From Christiangramia salexigens (GTDB lineage: Bacteria > Bacteroidota > Bacteroidia > Flavobacteriales > Flavobacteriaceae), in NCBI RefSeq assembly GCF_001889005.1, contig NZ_CP018153.1, positions 1,398,501-1,462,500 on the forward strand: a stretch of DNA of 64,000 nt, given 5' to 3'. Numbering within the stretch: the first letter of the stretch is position 1; every line of letters starts with the position of its first letter. The notes beneath the pieces are model-generated. The model was given only the letters and a program-made list of their open reading frames with translations. It was not told the origin of the DNA and did no database searches. A program made the translations under genes and the position numbers. Below are positions 54,962 to 63,737 of the stretch, piece after piece.

Positions 54962-55921
54962 TTGATCAAGATTTTTAAAATTGGCCATTTACCATACACG
55001 CCCTTTGATGAAAAATTTTCTAAGGACGACCTTTCCTATCTCAATTCAAAAGGTGTACATATTACTAGCACCAAGAATAATGCAGATATTTTTATTGCCG
55101 GAAATCACCGAAGCCTTAGAAGATTTATTATTAAAAATCCCGGACAAAAGAATTATCTTATATGGGCACAAGAACCCCGATTTTCCAAAGTAAATTCGAA
55201 TATTCATTACCCTTTTCTTTTTTACCCTAAAGTTCATGTAATGAATGTATATACTGGCGATGTTTTTATTAGTGAGGTGACTTACCAAAAGAACCGTTTT
55301 ACCAAAAGTTCAAAACTTAAATTCATTCCTAAAAATTTTCTGTTACCCCACAAAAAGACCGCTGCTCTTATGTCTTTTTACAATGGAGGCACGAATAGTA
55401 AATTGATTATCGAAGGAAGGAATATCGATCTGATCAAAAAAAGGTCGGACATCGCCCTTTATCTATGGTCAAAGGACATGATAGATATTTATGGGCAAGG
55501 CTGGCCAAGTGGGATATCGATAGAAGATTCTAGATTTTCTAATCGACATACCCGCAAATATGAAATTTTAAAAAACTACAGTTTCAATCTTTGCTTCGAG
55601 AACACGGTTTACCCCAAATATATAACGGAAAAAATTTGGGAAAGTATTGAAAGTTTGTGTTTACCTATATATTACGGAGGAATAAATAGTTCCATATATG
55701 AAATTTTTCCTAAAGAAAGTTTCATTGATTATTCGGAATTCGAATCTCCAAAGAAGCTACTAAACTATATGACAGACATGACTTCTGAAGAATTTATTGA
55801 ACGTATAAATAAATGTATAGTAGTATATAATAAATTTTGTAGCAAGCCAGAAATATTTTGGGATAATATACAGAAAAATATGCTGGATAATATTGTTAAG
55901 AAATTAGAGGAAATAAAATAG
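54962..55921 (+). CDS. Fucosyltransferase-like protein (GT10 family)
   Basis: 319 residues from a TTG start. The C-terminal half shows the alpha-1,3/4-fucosyltransferase signature: YEILKNYSFNLCFENTVYP (in part), YITEKIWESIESLCLPIYYGG and the acidic FPKESFIDYSEFESPKKL. The N-terminal half is poorly conserved, as expected. It would use GDP-fucose or a related donor. It is the only plus-strand gene in the locus and converges on the next gene with a 1-base gap, so it may have been inserted as a separate unit. Confidence 0.82.
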   Translation: MIKIFKIGHLPYTPFDEKFSKDDLSYLNSKGVHITSTKNNADIFIAGNHRSLRRFIIKNPGQKNYLIWAQEPRFSKVNSNIHYPFLFYPKVHVMNVYTGDVFISEVTYQKNRFTKSSKLKFIPKNFLLPHKKTAALMSFYNGGTNSKLIIEGRNIDLIKKRSDIALYLWSKDMIDIYGQGWPSGISIEDSRFSNRHTRKYEILKNYSFNLCFENTVYPKYITEKIWESIESLCLPIYYGGINSSIYEIFPKESFIDYSEFESPKKLLNYMTDMTSEEFIERINKCIVVYNKFCSKPEIFWDNIQKNMLDNIVKKLEEIK

Positions 55922-55922
55922 G

Positions 55923-56945
55923 CTAGTAGTATACCCGAGGATACTTTTTAATTAAATCTGCTGGTAATTTCATATAATAAAGAAATAGCTTATTAATGAT
56001 TTTTATTCTCAGAAATTTTTTGAAAATCTTATTTTTTATAAAATAGCTGAACCAGGTATTCCTACAATTTTTAAAATAAGGCTCAAAATTTTGAGTCTTG
56101 CAAACTGCATTATTAGAAGATAATCCCATCCAATCTTCCCATGAATTTCCCATATGGTAAGCAAAATTATTAAAAGTCGTCAATTTCCATAATCCACATT
56201 TTAAAGCAGCTTTGTCAAGATATTTTTCACTGGTACCTCCAAGTTTATATGGTAGATATCTTTCAATTTGAGTAAAAAGTTCCTTTCTGTAAGTCGCTAC
56301 AAAATGACCGGACCCAATACAAGCCATTGTATTACCTCTTTTAATTCCCAAAATTGAATCGAAATAATAGTGATCTTTTTTTACTTCCCATCCCAAACTC
56401 TTATAAAACCTCCACATTTCTTTGGGTTGTTCTATCTTATAAAATTTTAAGCTTTTATTGAAAAAATTATCAAATATTGTGTTCGTACAATAATTAGAGA
56501 ACATATTAAATTGCGGTACAAGCCCAACTGTTCCCGCCCTTGGAAAAGCCTCAAAGACTTTATAAGTTTCCGCCTGCCAATTACTGCAAAAAAACACATC
56601 ACTATCGGCTATTGTGATGAGTGGAAAATCGTAGCCCGCAATAGCTTTTAATATCCCATTAAGTTTACCAATATTATCTGTATGAACTAATTCTTGAATT
56701 TGCCTCTTATAGAAGTAATTCTCCAAATCTTTCCGTACTTCATTACAACTTCCATTGTTTACTACAGAAATAAAGGTATTATCATGAACGCTATTTATTA
56801 ATGAATCCAAACTCGTTCTCAAAATCCTTAGGCTATCCTGATGATAGCCCTTCAAGTGTGGAATATAAACTGGTATTATAACTTGGTGTGTATAATCCGT
56901 TGACTCGAGCAACCTATCTTTTTCCGGATTAAACCCTTTGCGCAT
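55923..56945 (-). CDS. Glycosyltransferase (GT-A, family 2-like)
   Basis: 340 residues. HQVIIPVYIPHLKGYHQDSL and FISVVNNGSCNEVRKDL look like a GT2 start, and FPLITIADSDVFFCSNW carries the DxD motif (DSD). A middle section with GTVGLVPQFNMFSNYC is unusual, and the C-terminus is basic and aromatic. Likely transferase, with moderate certainty about the family. 21 bases after the next gene upstream. Confidence 0.75.
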   Translation of the reverse strand: MRKGFNPEKDRLLESTDYTHQVIIPVYIPHLKGYHQDSLRILRTSLDSLINSVHDNTFISVVNNGSCNEVRKDLENYFYKRQIQELVHTDNIGKLNGILKAIAGYDFPLITIADSDVFFCSNWQAETYKVFEAFPRAGTVGLVPQFNMFSNYCTNTIFDNFFNKSLKFYKIEQPKEMWRFYKSLGWEVKKDHYYFDSILGIKRGNTMACIGSGHFVATYRKELFTQIERYLPYKLGGTSEKYLDKAALKCGLWKLTTFNNFAYHMGNSWEDWMGLSSNNAVCKTQNFEPYFKNCRNTWFSYFIKNKIFKKFLRIKIINKLFLYYMKLPADLIKKYPRVYY

Positions 56946-56966
56946 ATTGAATTTTTAATAATTATT

Positions 56967-58181
56967 TTAATAATCTAAAATTCCTTTTACTGAATTCTTA
57001 AAGTTGTTTAGTCCAAAATAATCACCAAAGGGTGCTTCTAGAACTTTATTTTCTAAACAATCTTTAATAAGTCTTCCCAGTTTTTTCTGAACCTCTTCAA
57101 TATTTTCACAACTAGCATAATACCGATCAAATTTGATAATTCTCCTTATCTCACTTCTCTCGGGCGTTAAAACGAATACCGGTTTTTTAAATGAAGCTAG
57201 TAAAGGAGCTTTCCCTACTAAAATATTGCTATGATTTGCACAATTATCCAATATTATAAGAATATCAGATTCTTTTTGTTGTTCAGTAGCTGAAATAGCC
57301 AATTCAACTGGCGAAAGGAAAGTTATATTTGGATGACAATATTTTTTCTTAAGATTTTGAATACCACTACCTCGCAATCTTAATGTAAATTCGGTTTTCT
57401 CACTAATATCAGAATTTTCATTAATTAAATTAATATAGGCTCTTATCAAAATTTCTAAATTCCTCCCAAGTTGCAAAGCGCCATGATAGGATATGTTTAC
57501 TACGTTTTTTCGCTTTCTTAACTCCATCCTCTTATTCATTTCGAAAACCTCAGCATCATACTGATGAGGAATCACATGAAATCTTTTGTTTGAGCCATAT
57601 AAATGGCTAAGATCCTGACTAAGGAGAAGGGAAGGACTCATACAAGCTCTTGCCTGCTTCACAATTTTCCAGACCTCTTTGAATTGAGCAAACTCTATCT
57701 TTCGTGGATATCTATTTGAACCGGTATCCCAAAAAACAGGATATGGATCATGAAAATTTATTATAGATTTCTTTAAAATTGGCAATCCTTCCGTTGCCCT
57801 TATTGTTTCATATTCCTGGCCTGAACTTCTAATAAAAATATGGTCATAATTATCATATTTTAATTTTGAAATAATATTTTTATACTTATTAATCCTGTAA
57901 GCGTCATTTAAAGAGGAGCCTATAATTCGCCACCATATTTTATTCAACCAAATTATAAGATTAGGAAGATTATTACTAACATAATATTCTTTGATACAAT
58001 CAACCGGCAATAAATCTAACCTATCATCATTTTGATGATTTCTAATATAAATTATATCAATGACAGCTTCAGGATATACCTTTCTAAGTTGTGAAATAAA
58101 AGATCTGGATACCACGCCTTCACTTGTACCTGAAACCCTAAGGTCCTGTGCGACTATTAAAAACTTAAAGTTTTTTTCCAT
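56967..58181 (-). CDS. GT-B glycosyltransferase (family 4-like)
   Basis: 404 residues. N-terminal FKFLIVAQDLRVSGTSEGVVSRSFI, mid NISYHGALQLGRNLEILIRAYI and late FTLRLRGSGIQNLKKKY and NHSNILVGKAPLLASFKKPVFV. The donor domain is recognisable but lacks the standard E-x7-E motif, so it is a divergent member. Sugar unknown. Confidence 0.75.
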   Translation of the reverse strand: MEKNFKFLIVAQDLRVSGTSEGVVSRSFISQLRKVYPEAVIDIIYIRNHQNDDRLDLLPVDCIKEYYVSNNLPNLIIWLNKIWWRIIGSSLNDAYRINKYKNIISKLKYDNYDHIFIRSSGQEYETIRATEGLPILKKSIINFHDPYPVFWDTGSNRYPRKIEFAQFKEVWKIVKQARACMSPSLLLSQDLSHLYGSNKRFHVIPHQYDAEVFEMNKRMELRKRKNVVNISYHGALQLGRNLEILIRAYINLINENSDISEKTEFTLRLRGSGIQNLKKKYCHPNITFLSPVELAISATEQQKESDILIILDNCANHSNILVGKAPLLASFKKPVFVLTPERSEIRRIIKFDRYYASCENIEEVQKKLGRLIKDCLENKVLEAPFGDYFGLNNFKNSVKGILDY

Positions 58182-58201
58182 CGAATCTTCAAAATTTAAA
58201 T

Positions 58202-59110
58202 TTATAAATTTTGCACCTTTCTTTTAATTACTTTTTTCCAAAATTGCAAGAATGTCCTGATAAAATTAAGTTCTAAGGTTAATTTAGAAATACACCATAG
58301 CATTGAGAAATTCCATTTATTATTGTCAAAACAGTTAAGAGCTCTTAGAAAGATAATTTTCCTTTGTTCCTTCACGAGGATAAACTTATATTTTTGCAAG
58401 AGATAACAATAAAATAAAAAGGAAGCTTCATTCTTTTTTACCAAATTAGTTTTTAAAGAGGAAATATTTAAACCACTTAACCTAAAAAAAACTTTGCTTT
58501 CATTTAAGGTGAATATTTTTCCGAAGTTGCTACACTCCAAAATTAAAAGGTCATCAGTATGCCACGCAAGAGGAAAAGGATTTAGCCCAATATCAAAAAG
58601 TTTATCTTTTCTAAAAATATATTCACTTAGAGAACTACGTGTTTCTCCATTTAACTTACGGAATAAAGAATTTATACTATTCTCTAATTTAGGATGCAGA
58701 TAAGTTTTTGATATGATTTCGTTCTCAGCATTTATTTTTAGGGTTGCATATCTTACTACATTTATTTTAAGCAAATTAATTTCATCTAACGATTTGTAAA
58801 AATTTTCAATACAATATTCACCTAAGACATCATCATCTCCTAAAATAAGAATCCAACTTTCATTTCTGGTTTTAGCTATACATCGATTCCAATGCCTAAC
58901 AAGAGATTCCCCCCCTAAATTTTCAGAAAAATAATGGTATTCAATTTTTATCTTCTCAGAATATAATTCAATAAGATCTCTTGGATCCTCGGGACTACCG
59001 TCATTACCTATATAGACCTTGAAATTCTTATTGGTTTGTTTTGCCAGAGACTCCAAACAAATACCAAAGAATTCTTTTTTAAAATAAGGAATTACAATTG
59101 CTAAGTCCAA
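58202..59110 (-). CDS. Glycosyltransferase family 2
   Basis: 302 residues from a TTG start at 59110 (MDLAIVIPYFKKEFFGICLESL, GNDGSPEDPRDLI). The DxD equivalent is WILILGDDDVLGEYCIENF. Only 2 bases after the following gene upstream ends, so they are likely coupled. Acceptor and sugar unknown. Confidence 0.87.
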   Translation of the reverse strand: MDLAIVIPYFKKEFFGICLESLAKQTNKNFKVYIGNDGSPEDPRDLIELYSEKIKIEYHYFSENLGGESLVRHWNRCIAKTRNESWILILGDDDVLGEYCIENFYKSLDEINLLKINVVRYATLKINAENEIISKTYLHPKLENSINSLFRKLNGETRSSLSEYIFRKDKLFDIGLNPFPLAWHTDDLLILECSNFGKIFTLNESKVFFRLSGLNISSLKTNLVKKNEASFLFYCYLLQKYKFILVKEQRKIIFLRALNCFDNNKWNFSMLWCISKLTLELNFIRTFLQFWKKVIKRKVQNL

Positions 59111-59112
59111 AA

Positions 59113-59967
59113 TTAAGCCTTAATGGGTTTGAAGATTTTATTAAAAATTCTAAATCCCAAATTCTGTTTGATCTTCCTATTCTGGAATCTAAGGCTAAAG
59201 TTCATTTCAAGTGATCTTTCAAGTTTTATTTCTAGAAGTTTTATATATTCTTTTTCGCTGAGATTTGGCTTTATACAATGTAAGGCGGAGAGTATATCTG
59301 AAGTCATATTTCTATAATTTGTCATATTAGAATCATGTCTTCTATAAAATGCCAAATATTCATCTATATATTCTATTTTTACTTGATTTTTAAAGAATTT
59401 AACCCACATCACCCAATCTTCTTTCGATTTGAGATCCTCTGAAAATCGAAAATCATTAAATAGTGAGGCGCAAAATATCCCGCAATGTATAGGAATTGCA
59501 AAATTTTTATCCCACTTAAATAACACCCCTTCAGAATTTAGATACTCTTTTTTTATAGGAAAATGAGGATTTCTAAAATTTCGACTATATTCATCAAATA
59601 ATCGGTAATTAGTGATTACTATTTCTACTATCTTTTTTCGTTCAAATTCTTTAAGTGAGGTAGAAAGTTTCCTTTTTTCCAAAAAGTCATCGGCATCCAA
59701 AAATTGTATAAAAGATCCTTTAGATAGATTAATTCCAAAATTCCTAGCAGATGAGAGTCCCTTATTCTCCTGATAATAATATTTGAATCTTCTGTCTCTT
59801 TTCATCCATTTATACGAAGATTCCCGGGTATGGTCAGTTGAACCATCGTCTATTATTAAACACTCCCAATCTTCATAATCCTGTTTTAAAATCGATGTTA
59901 GGGCCTGATCAAGATAATTTGCCTGATTAAAACAAGGTATTATTATTGAAACTAAGGATATCGCCAT
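59113..59967 (-). CDS. Glycosyltransferase family 2
   Basis: 284 residues, GT-A: VSIIIPCFNQANYLDQALTSI, CLIIDDGSTDHTRESSYKW and SFIQFLDADDFLEKRKL (DAD motif). C-terminal acceptor half is variable. Similar in build to the next gene, so an expanded GT2 group. Sugar unknown. Confidence 0.9.
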   Translation of the reverse strand: MAISLVSIIIPCFNQANYLDQALTSILKQDYEDWECLIIDDGSTDHTRESSYKWMKRDRRFKYYYQENKGLSSARNFGINLSKGSFIQFLDADDFLEKRKLSTSLKEFERKKIVEIVITNYRLFDEYSRNFRNPHFPIKKEYLNSEGVLFKWDKNFAIPIHCGIFCASLFNDFRFSEDLKSKEDWVMWVKFFKNQVKIEYIDEYLAFYRRHDSNMTNYRNMTSDILSALHCIKPNLSEKEYIKLLEIKLERSLEMNFSLRFQNRKIKQNLGFRIFNKIFKPIKA

Positions 59968-59996
59968 TAAACTAATTTTGAAACTTCATGATCATT

Positions 59997-60848
59997 TCAA
60001 GTTATATTCTCAAACTTCCATAACTGTTTTATCCTTTTAAAAGGTGCCAACAAAAATTTACCAAGTTTAAAAGTGAATGTTTTTTTGACCAATAACTGTT
60101 TTTTTTCGAGGTACTCCATTTCTGACACTAAATGTACTATCATTCTCTCACAATTATCCAAAAACACGTCCCGATGTTTTAAGTATATATATTCGAGTAA
60201 TTTATATTTATGTAATTCATCTGCAATTTGATTTCTGGAGTTTGTTTTAAGACGATAATTAAATAGAAATTCTTTAATTACCTCAACCTGCCATCCTGAC
60301 TTGGTAATTGAAATATTAAAATCCCAGTCTTCATACCCCTTTGTTAAATTCTCATCATAGCCAGAAACACTTTCCCAACATTCCTTCCGAAACATACAAC
60401 TTGCAAGAGCACTATTCTTGATTAGAAAATCTCCAGATTTCCCTCCAGACGGGGTGACTTTAAATTCCACACCCTTTTCAGAGAATATATATGCATATGA
60501 GGTTACCAAACCAATATGTGGAAAATCCATTAATATGGAAATTGCCTTTTTTATAAATTCAGGTTCAAAATAATCATCAGCATCTAGGGTTACGATATAA
60601 TCCCCATTGGCAGCAGAAATACCTTGATTTCTTGCTGAAGCGGGTCCCGCATTATCCTGGGTTAAAATCTTAACTTTGTCTTCTTTAAGTTCTCTTAAAA
60701 CCTTCTTCGTTTTAAAATTTGAACCATCATCAACTATTATAACCTCTAAATTCTCATAATCCTGTCTTTTAATGGACATCAGTGCTTCATTTATATATAA
60801 ATGATCATTATAACAGGGTATAATAACTGAAACTAATGGTTTAAACAT
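59997..60848 (-). CDS. Glycosyltransferase family 2
   Basis: 283 residues: VSVIIPCYNDHLYINEALMSI, EVIIVDDGSNFKTKKVLREL and DYIVTLDADDYFEPEFIKKA (DAD). Near the middle CWESVSGYDENLTKGYEDWDFNISI (in part) is the conserved ED region. Spacing of 29 and 18 bases to its neighbours. Sugar unknown. Confidence 0.91.
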   Translation of the reverse strand: MFKPLVSVIIPCYNDHLYINEALMSIKRQDYENLEVIIVDDGSNFKTKKVLRELKEDKVKILTQDNAGPASARNQGISAANGDYIVTLDADDYFEPEFIKKAISILMDFPHIGLVTSYAYIFSEKGVEFKVTPSGGKSGDFLIKNSALASCMFRKECWESVSGYDENLTKGYEDWDFNISITKSGWQVEVIKEFLFNYRLKTNSRNQIADELHKYKLLEYIYLKHRDVFLDNCERMIVHLVSEMEYLEKKQLLVKKTFTFKLGKFLLAPFKRIKQLWKFENIT

Positions 60849-60866
60849 TTTAGCTAAATAAATTTT

Positions 60867-61796
60867 CTATAAATAGTTCCGTTGCGGTTTCCTTTCTTCA
60901 ATGATATTGTGATCAAACTTTAAATTTGCAACTAGTTTACTTTTTTTCATGTAAGACTTATATGCATCGATATCTAATAGAAATAAAGAAACCAAGGCTT
61001 TTTTACAATAATAATATTTGAGTAAATGAAATTTCTGAAAATCCTCCGTATTAACATTCGCATATTTTATTTTAATGCGATTTATAAATTTCCGAAAATA
61101 CTTTTCACTGCCGGGTTTAAAATCGCCAGTATTATTATTCTGGCTATCATGGGTGATAAAAGCTGCTGGAGTAAATCCTATTTTTAACTTATGATATGTG
61201 GCTCGTTGGCAATAATTATCATCTTCCCCGTATAAAAAGAACAATGGACTAAATCCACCTAAAATATCTAGTGTCTTTGTCGGTAATAACCATGCTGCAG
61301 CATTTATCATTTTTAGCTCATAAATTTCCTTTCTTCTTTTATTTAATATACAATCTTCAAGAAATATAATACCCTCCTCCTTTTTAATATAAAAAAGAAA
61401 ACTTGGATCTAAATGTTTACCAGTAGCATCCAAATGAACAGGGCTAATAATCCCAAATTCTGGATTATTTTTAGACGATTCAATCAATATATCTATTGTA
61501 TCAGGTTCTATCAATGTATCCTGATTCAGTAGAAAAACATAATCACAGCTCTGTTTCAATGCATATGATAATCCCTGATTATTTGCCTTTCCGAAACCAA
61601 TATTTTTATTATTCTCAATTAGTTTAATACCTTCAAAATTATCTCTAATATATTGACTTGTTCCATCTGTGCTTGCATTATCCACCACAATAATATTTAC
61701 AGATATATTACTTGTCAAGATTGAGTTTATGCAATCTCCTATCCATCTCATACCATTATATGAAACTATGATAACAAAAACCTTATTTTGTTCCAT
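60867..61796 (-). CDS. Glycosyltransferase family 2 (rhamnosyltransferase-like)
   Basis: 309 residues: FVIIVSYNGMRWIGDCINSI, NIIVVDNASTDGTSQYI, GFGKANNQGLSYAL and YVFLLNQDTLIEPDTI, the pattern of rhamnosyl- and galactofuranosyl-type GT2 enzymes, with FLYGEDDNYCQRA as the catalytic-region candidate. Overlaps the next upstream gene by 14 bases. Confidence 0.91.
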   Translation of the reverse strand: MEQNKVFVIIVSYNGMRWIGDCINSILTSNISVNIIVVDNASTDGTSQYIRDNFEGIKLIENNKNIGFGKANNQGLSYALKQSCDYVFLLNQDTLIEPDTIDILIESSKNNPEFGIISPVHLDATGKHLDPSFLFYIKKEEGIIFLEDCILNKRRKEIYELKMINAAAWLLPTKTLDILGGFSPLFFLYGEDDNYCQRATYHKLKIGFTPAAFITHDSQNNNTGDFKPGSEKYFRKFINRIKIKYANVNTEDFQKFHLLKYYYCKKALVSLFLLDIDAYKSYMKKSKLVANLKFDHNIIEERKPQRNYL

Positions 61797-62634
61797 AACG
61801 CAGCTTATTAAAGATCCTATAATGAAGTTTAATTTCCGGTTTAAGTAATAAAAGTCGGCACCAATACTTCGAAAAGAGTTTCCATTTTTTTAATTGATAA
61901 GATAAATTCAAGATCCTTTCACAATTTTCTAATTCCTCGCCGGCCATATTTCCTGTAGACGTTTTTAAAGGTAATATCTTCTTATAGAGAGTATGTATCT
62001 TATCAACATTAATTAACCACCCATAATTCGGATTACCAATTGAAAAATGTTCCAAAAGGATTTCATCGGTAACTCCAATTTTATATCCATTTATTATAAC
62101 ATCAAAACTAAGGATCAGGTCATAACCATGAAATCCTGTGATATATGTTGGAAAATAATAGTCTATTTCTTTTTTTAAAGCCATAAAAACACCATCAACA
62201 ACCACAGCTTCTTCAAATGTGGAACCCTCAAATCCATAATGCTGATGTTCTTTTACTCCATTCGGAAAACGTTGTATAATTTGAACAAGCATATTATCTC
62301 CTTGGCAATCCCACCAGCCTGAGGTTGTTTTTGTTTTAATTTTTGATCCTGCTATTCCTATAAGACCAAATTCGGGATGATTTTTGAAAAGTTCTTTTAA
62401 TTTCTTTCCCCAGTTTTCACTGTGAAATAGTATATCATCATGAACAAAACAAAGAATATCAGCTGTACTTTGATCTATCCCTATATTATAGGCTTCAAAA
62501 ATTGAATAATTATTTTGAGAATTGTCAACGATAACCAACTGGTAATCGCAACCTATAGTTTCATCTATATTCTTCCTGAATTCCTCAGTAATACTATTAT
62601 TTCGCGAACATATTATTATAGAAATTTCAGGCAT
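61783..62634 (-). CDS. Glycosyltransferase family 2-like protein
   Basis: 283 residues: ISIIICSRNNSITEEFRKNI, LVIVDNSQNNYSIFEAYNIG and ILCFVHDDILFHSENWGKKL, with HDD as metal-binding candidate, then VVVDGVFMALKKEI and LEHFSIGNPNYGWL. This is the Glyco_tranf_2_5-type branch of the superfamily. Overlaps the next gene downstream by 14 bases. Sugar unknown. Confidence 0.84.
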   Translation of the reverse strand: MPEISIIICSRNNSITEEFRKNIDETIGCDYQLVIVDNSQNNYSIFEAYNIGIDQSTADILCFVHDDILFHSENWGKKLKELFKNHPEFGLIGIAGSKIKTKTTSGWWDCQGDNMLVQIIQRFPNGVKEHQHYGFEGSTFEEAVVVDGVFMALKKEIDYYFPTYITGFHGYDLILSFDVIINGYKIGVTDEILLEHFSIGNPNYGWLINVDKIHTLYKKILPLKTSTGNMAGEELENCERILNLSYQLKKWKLFSKYWCRLLLLKPEIKLHYRIFNKLRYGTK

Positions 62635-62767
62635 TCAATATGGCAATCTTAGATGGTAGACATTGAGGTTAGATGTAAATTTAAGATTTAATATGAGAGA
62701 CACAAATTGCAGTTTATCTCCTAATAGTTCTTAGTTGAACCACCAATTATTTCTTTTGCACTTTAGT

Positions 62768-63499
62768 TCATGTTTTTTTCTCTTCGATTCTAAAAAAGCT
62801 TTTGAAAATTTTAAAAAATTGGATTACAATAAGGTGATTTTTATCCCGATGAAATTTCTTATCGGTGTGTTGTGAGCTAAAACCTCCTTCTCCGTAATCT
62901 GCTACAACAAGGTCTATATAAAGGTGCTTTATACGCTTTGAATAAAACCATCGAATATTATGTTCCCAATCTGCCAACACCTTATATTTCAAATTAAATC
63001 CACCTATTTTGGAAAAGACCGATTTTTTCAGAAAAATAGCCTGATGGCATATATTCTTTCGTGCTATTTTGTATTTTGAAAATTTACCATCATATAAGTT
63101 ATTAAAGTAATTAGACTTTACATTTCCATATATTACTTCAACACCTATTTTATCGCTGGCTACTTTATCATATATTTTTTTGAGGACAAATCCATCATAT
63201 AATTTATCATCAGCTCCCATAAAATAAAGCCACTTCCCCGAAGACATCTTAACTCCCTTATTCATCGCATGATAAATACCTTTATCCTTTTCAGATATAA
63301 TTTTAACCGCAGGCAAGTTTTTCAAGAATTGTTTGGCTATTAAAACAGTGTTGTCAGATGAGAGGTTATCAATAATTATTACTTCATAATTATTATAAAT
63401 CTGATTCTTTAAACTTACAAGCGCCGCCATTAAGTTATCCTCAGAATTATAAGTTGGAATAATGATACTAAAAAAAGGAAACTCTCCTAAGTTCGACAT
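62768..63499 (-). CDS. Glycosyltransferase family 2
   Basis: 243 residues: FFSIIIPTYNSEDNLMAALVSL, YEVIIIDNLSSDNTVLIA, GIYHAMNKGVKMSSG and KWLYFMGADDKLYDGF, a compact WcaA/WcaE-type GT2 enzyme. It has 133 bases to the next gene downstream and 238 to the gene at the edge; I see nothing else supported in these gaps. Confidence 0.89.
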   Translation of the reverse strand: MSNLGEFPFFSIIIPTYNSEDNLMAALVSLKNQIYNNYEVIIIDNLSSDNTVLIAKQFLKNLPAVKIISEKDKGIYHAMNKGVKMSSGKWLYFMGADDKLYDGFVLKKIYDKVASDKIGVEVIYGNVKSNYFNNLYDGKFSKYKIARKNICHQAIFLKKSVFSKIGGFNLKYKVLADWEHNIRWFYSKRIKHLYIDLVVADYGEGGFSSQHTDKKFHRDKNHLIVIQFFKIFKSFFRIEEKKT

Positions 63500-63737
63500 T
63501 TAATTAATTTTAATTATTGTTCCATTCAACCTGAATTGGAAAACTAATTATCGCACCCATCTAATGCGTAGAATTTGATAATTTTAGAGGTGAACATTTT
63601 TTTTCACAGAGCCTTTCATTCTGAAATCACTAACTTTCCAACATAGTAATATTACATCACTGCACTAAAAAAAATAAGTTTTACCGCTATTTGTTTACAA
63701 CAGGTCTGAGATTAAAAAATTCCCTTTGCTTATTTTA

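Noticed and set aside
63589..63606. Small inverted repeat GTGAA...TTCAC in the gap before the last gene
   Set aside because: Five pairs with an eight-base T-rich loop in AT-rich DNA can arise by chance; no U-run follows a GC stem.
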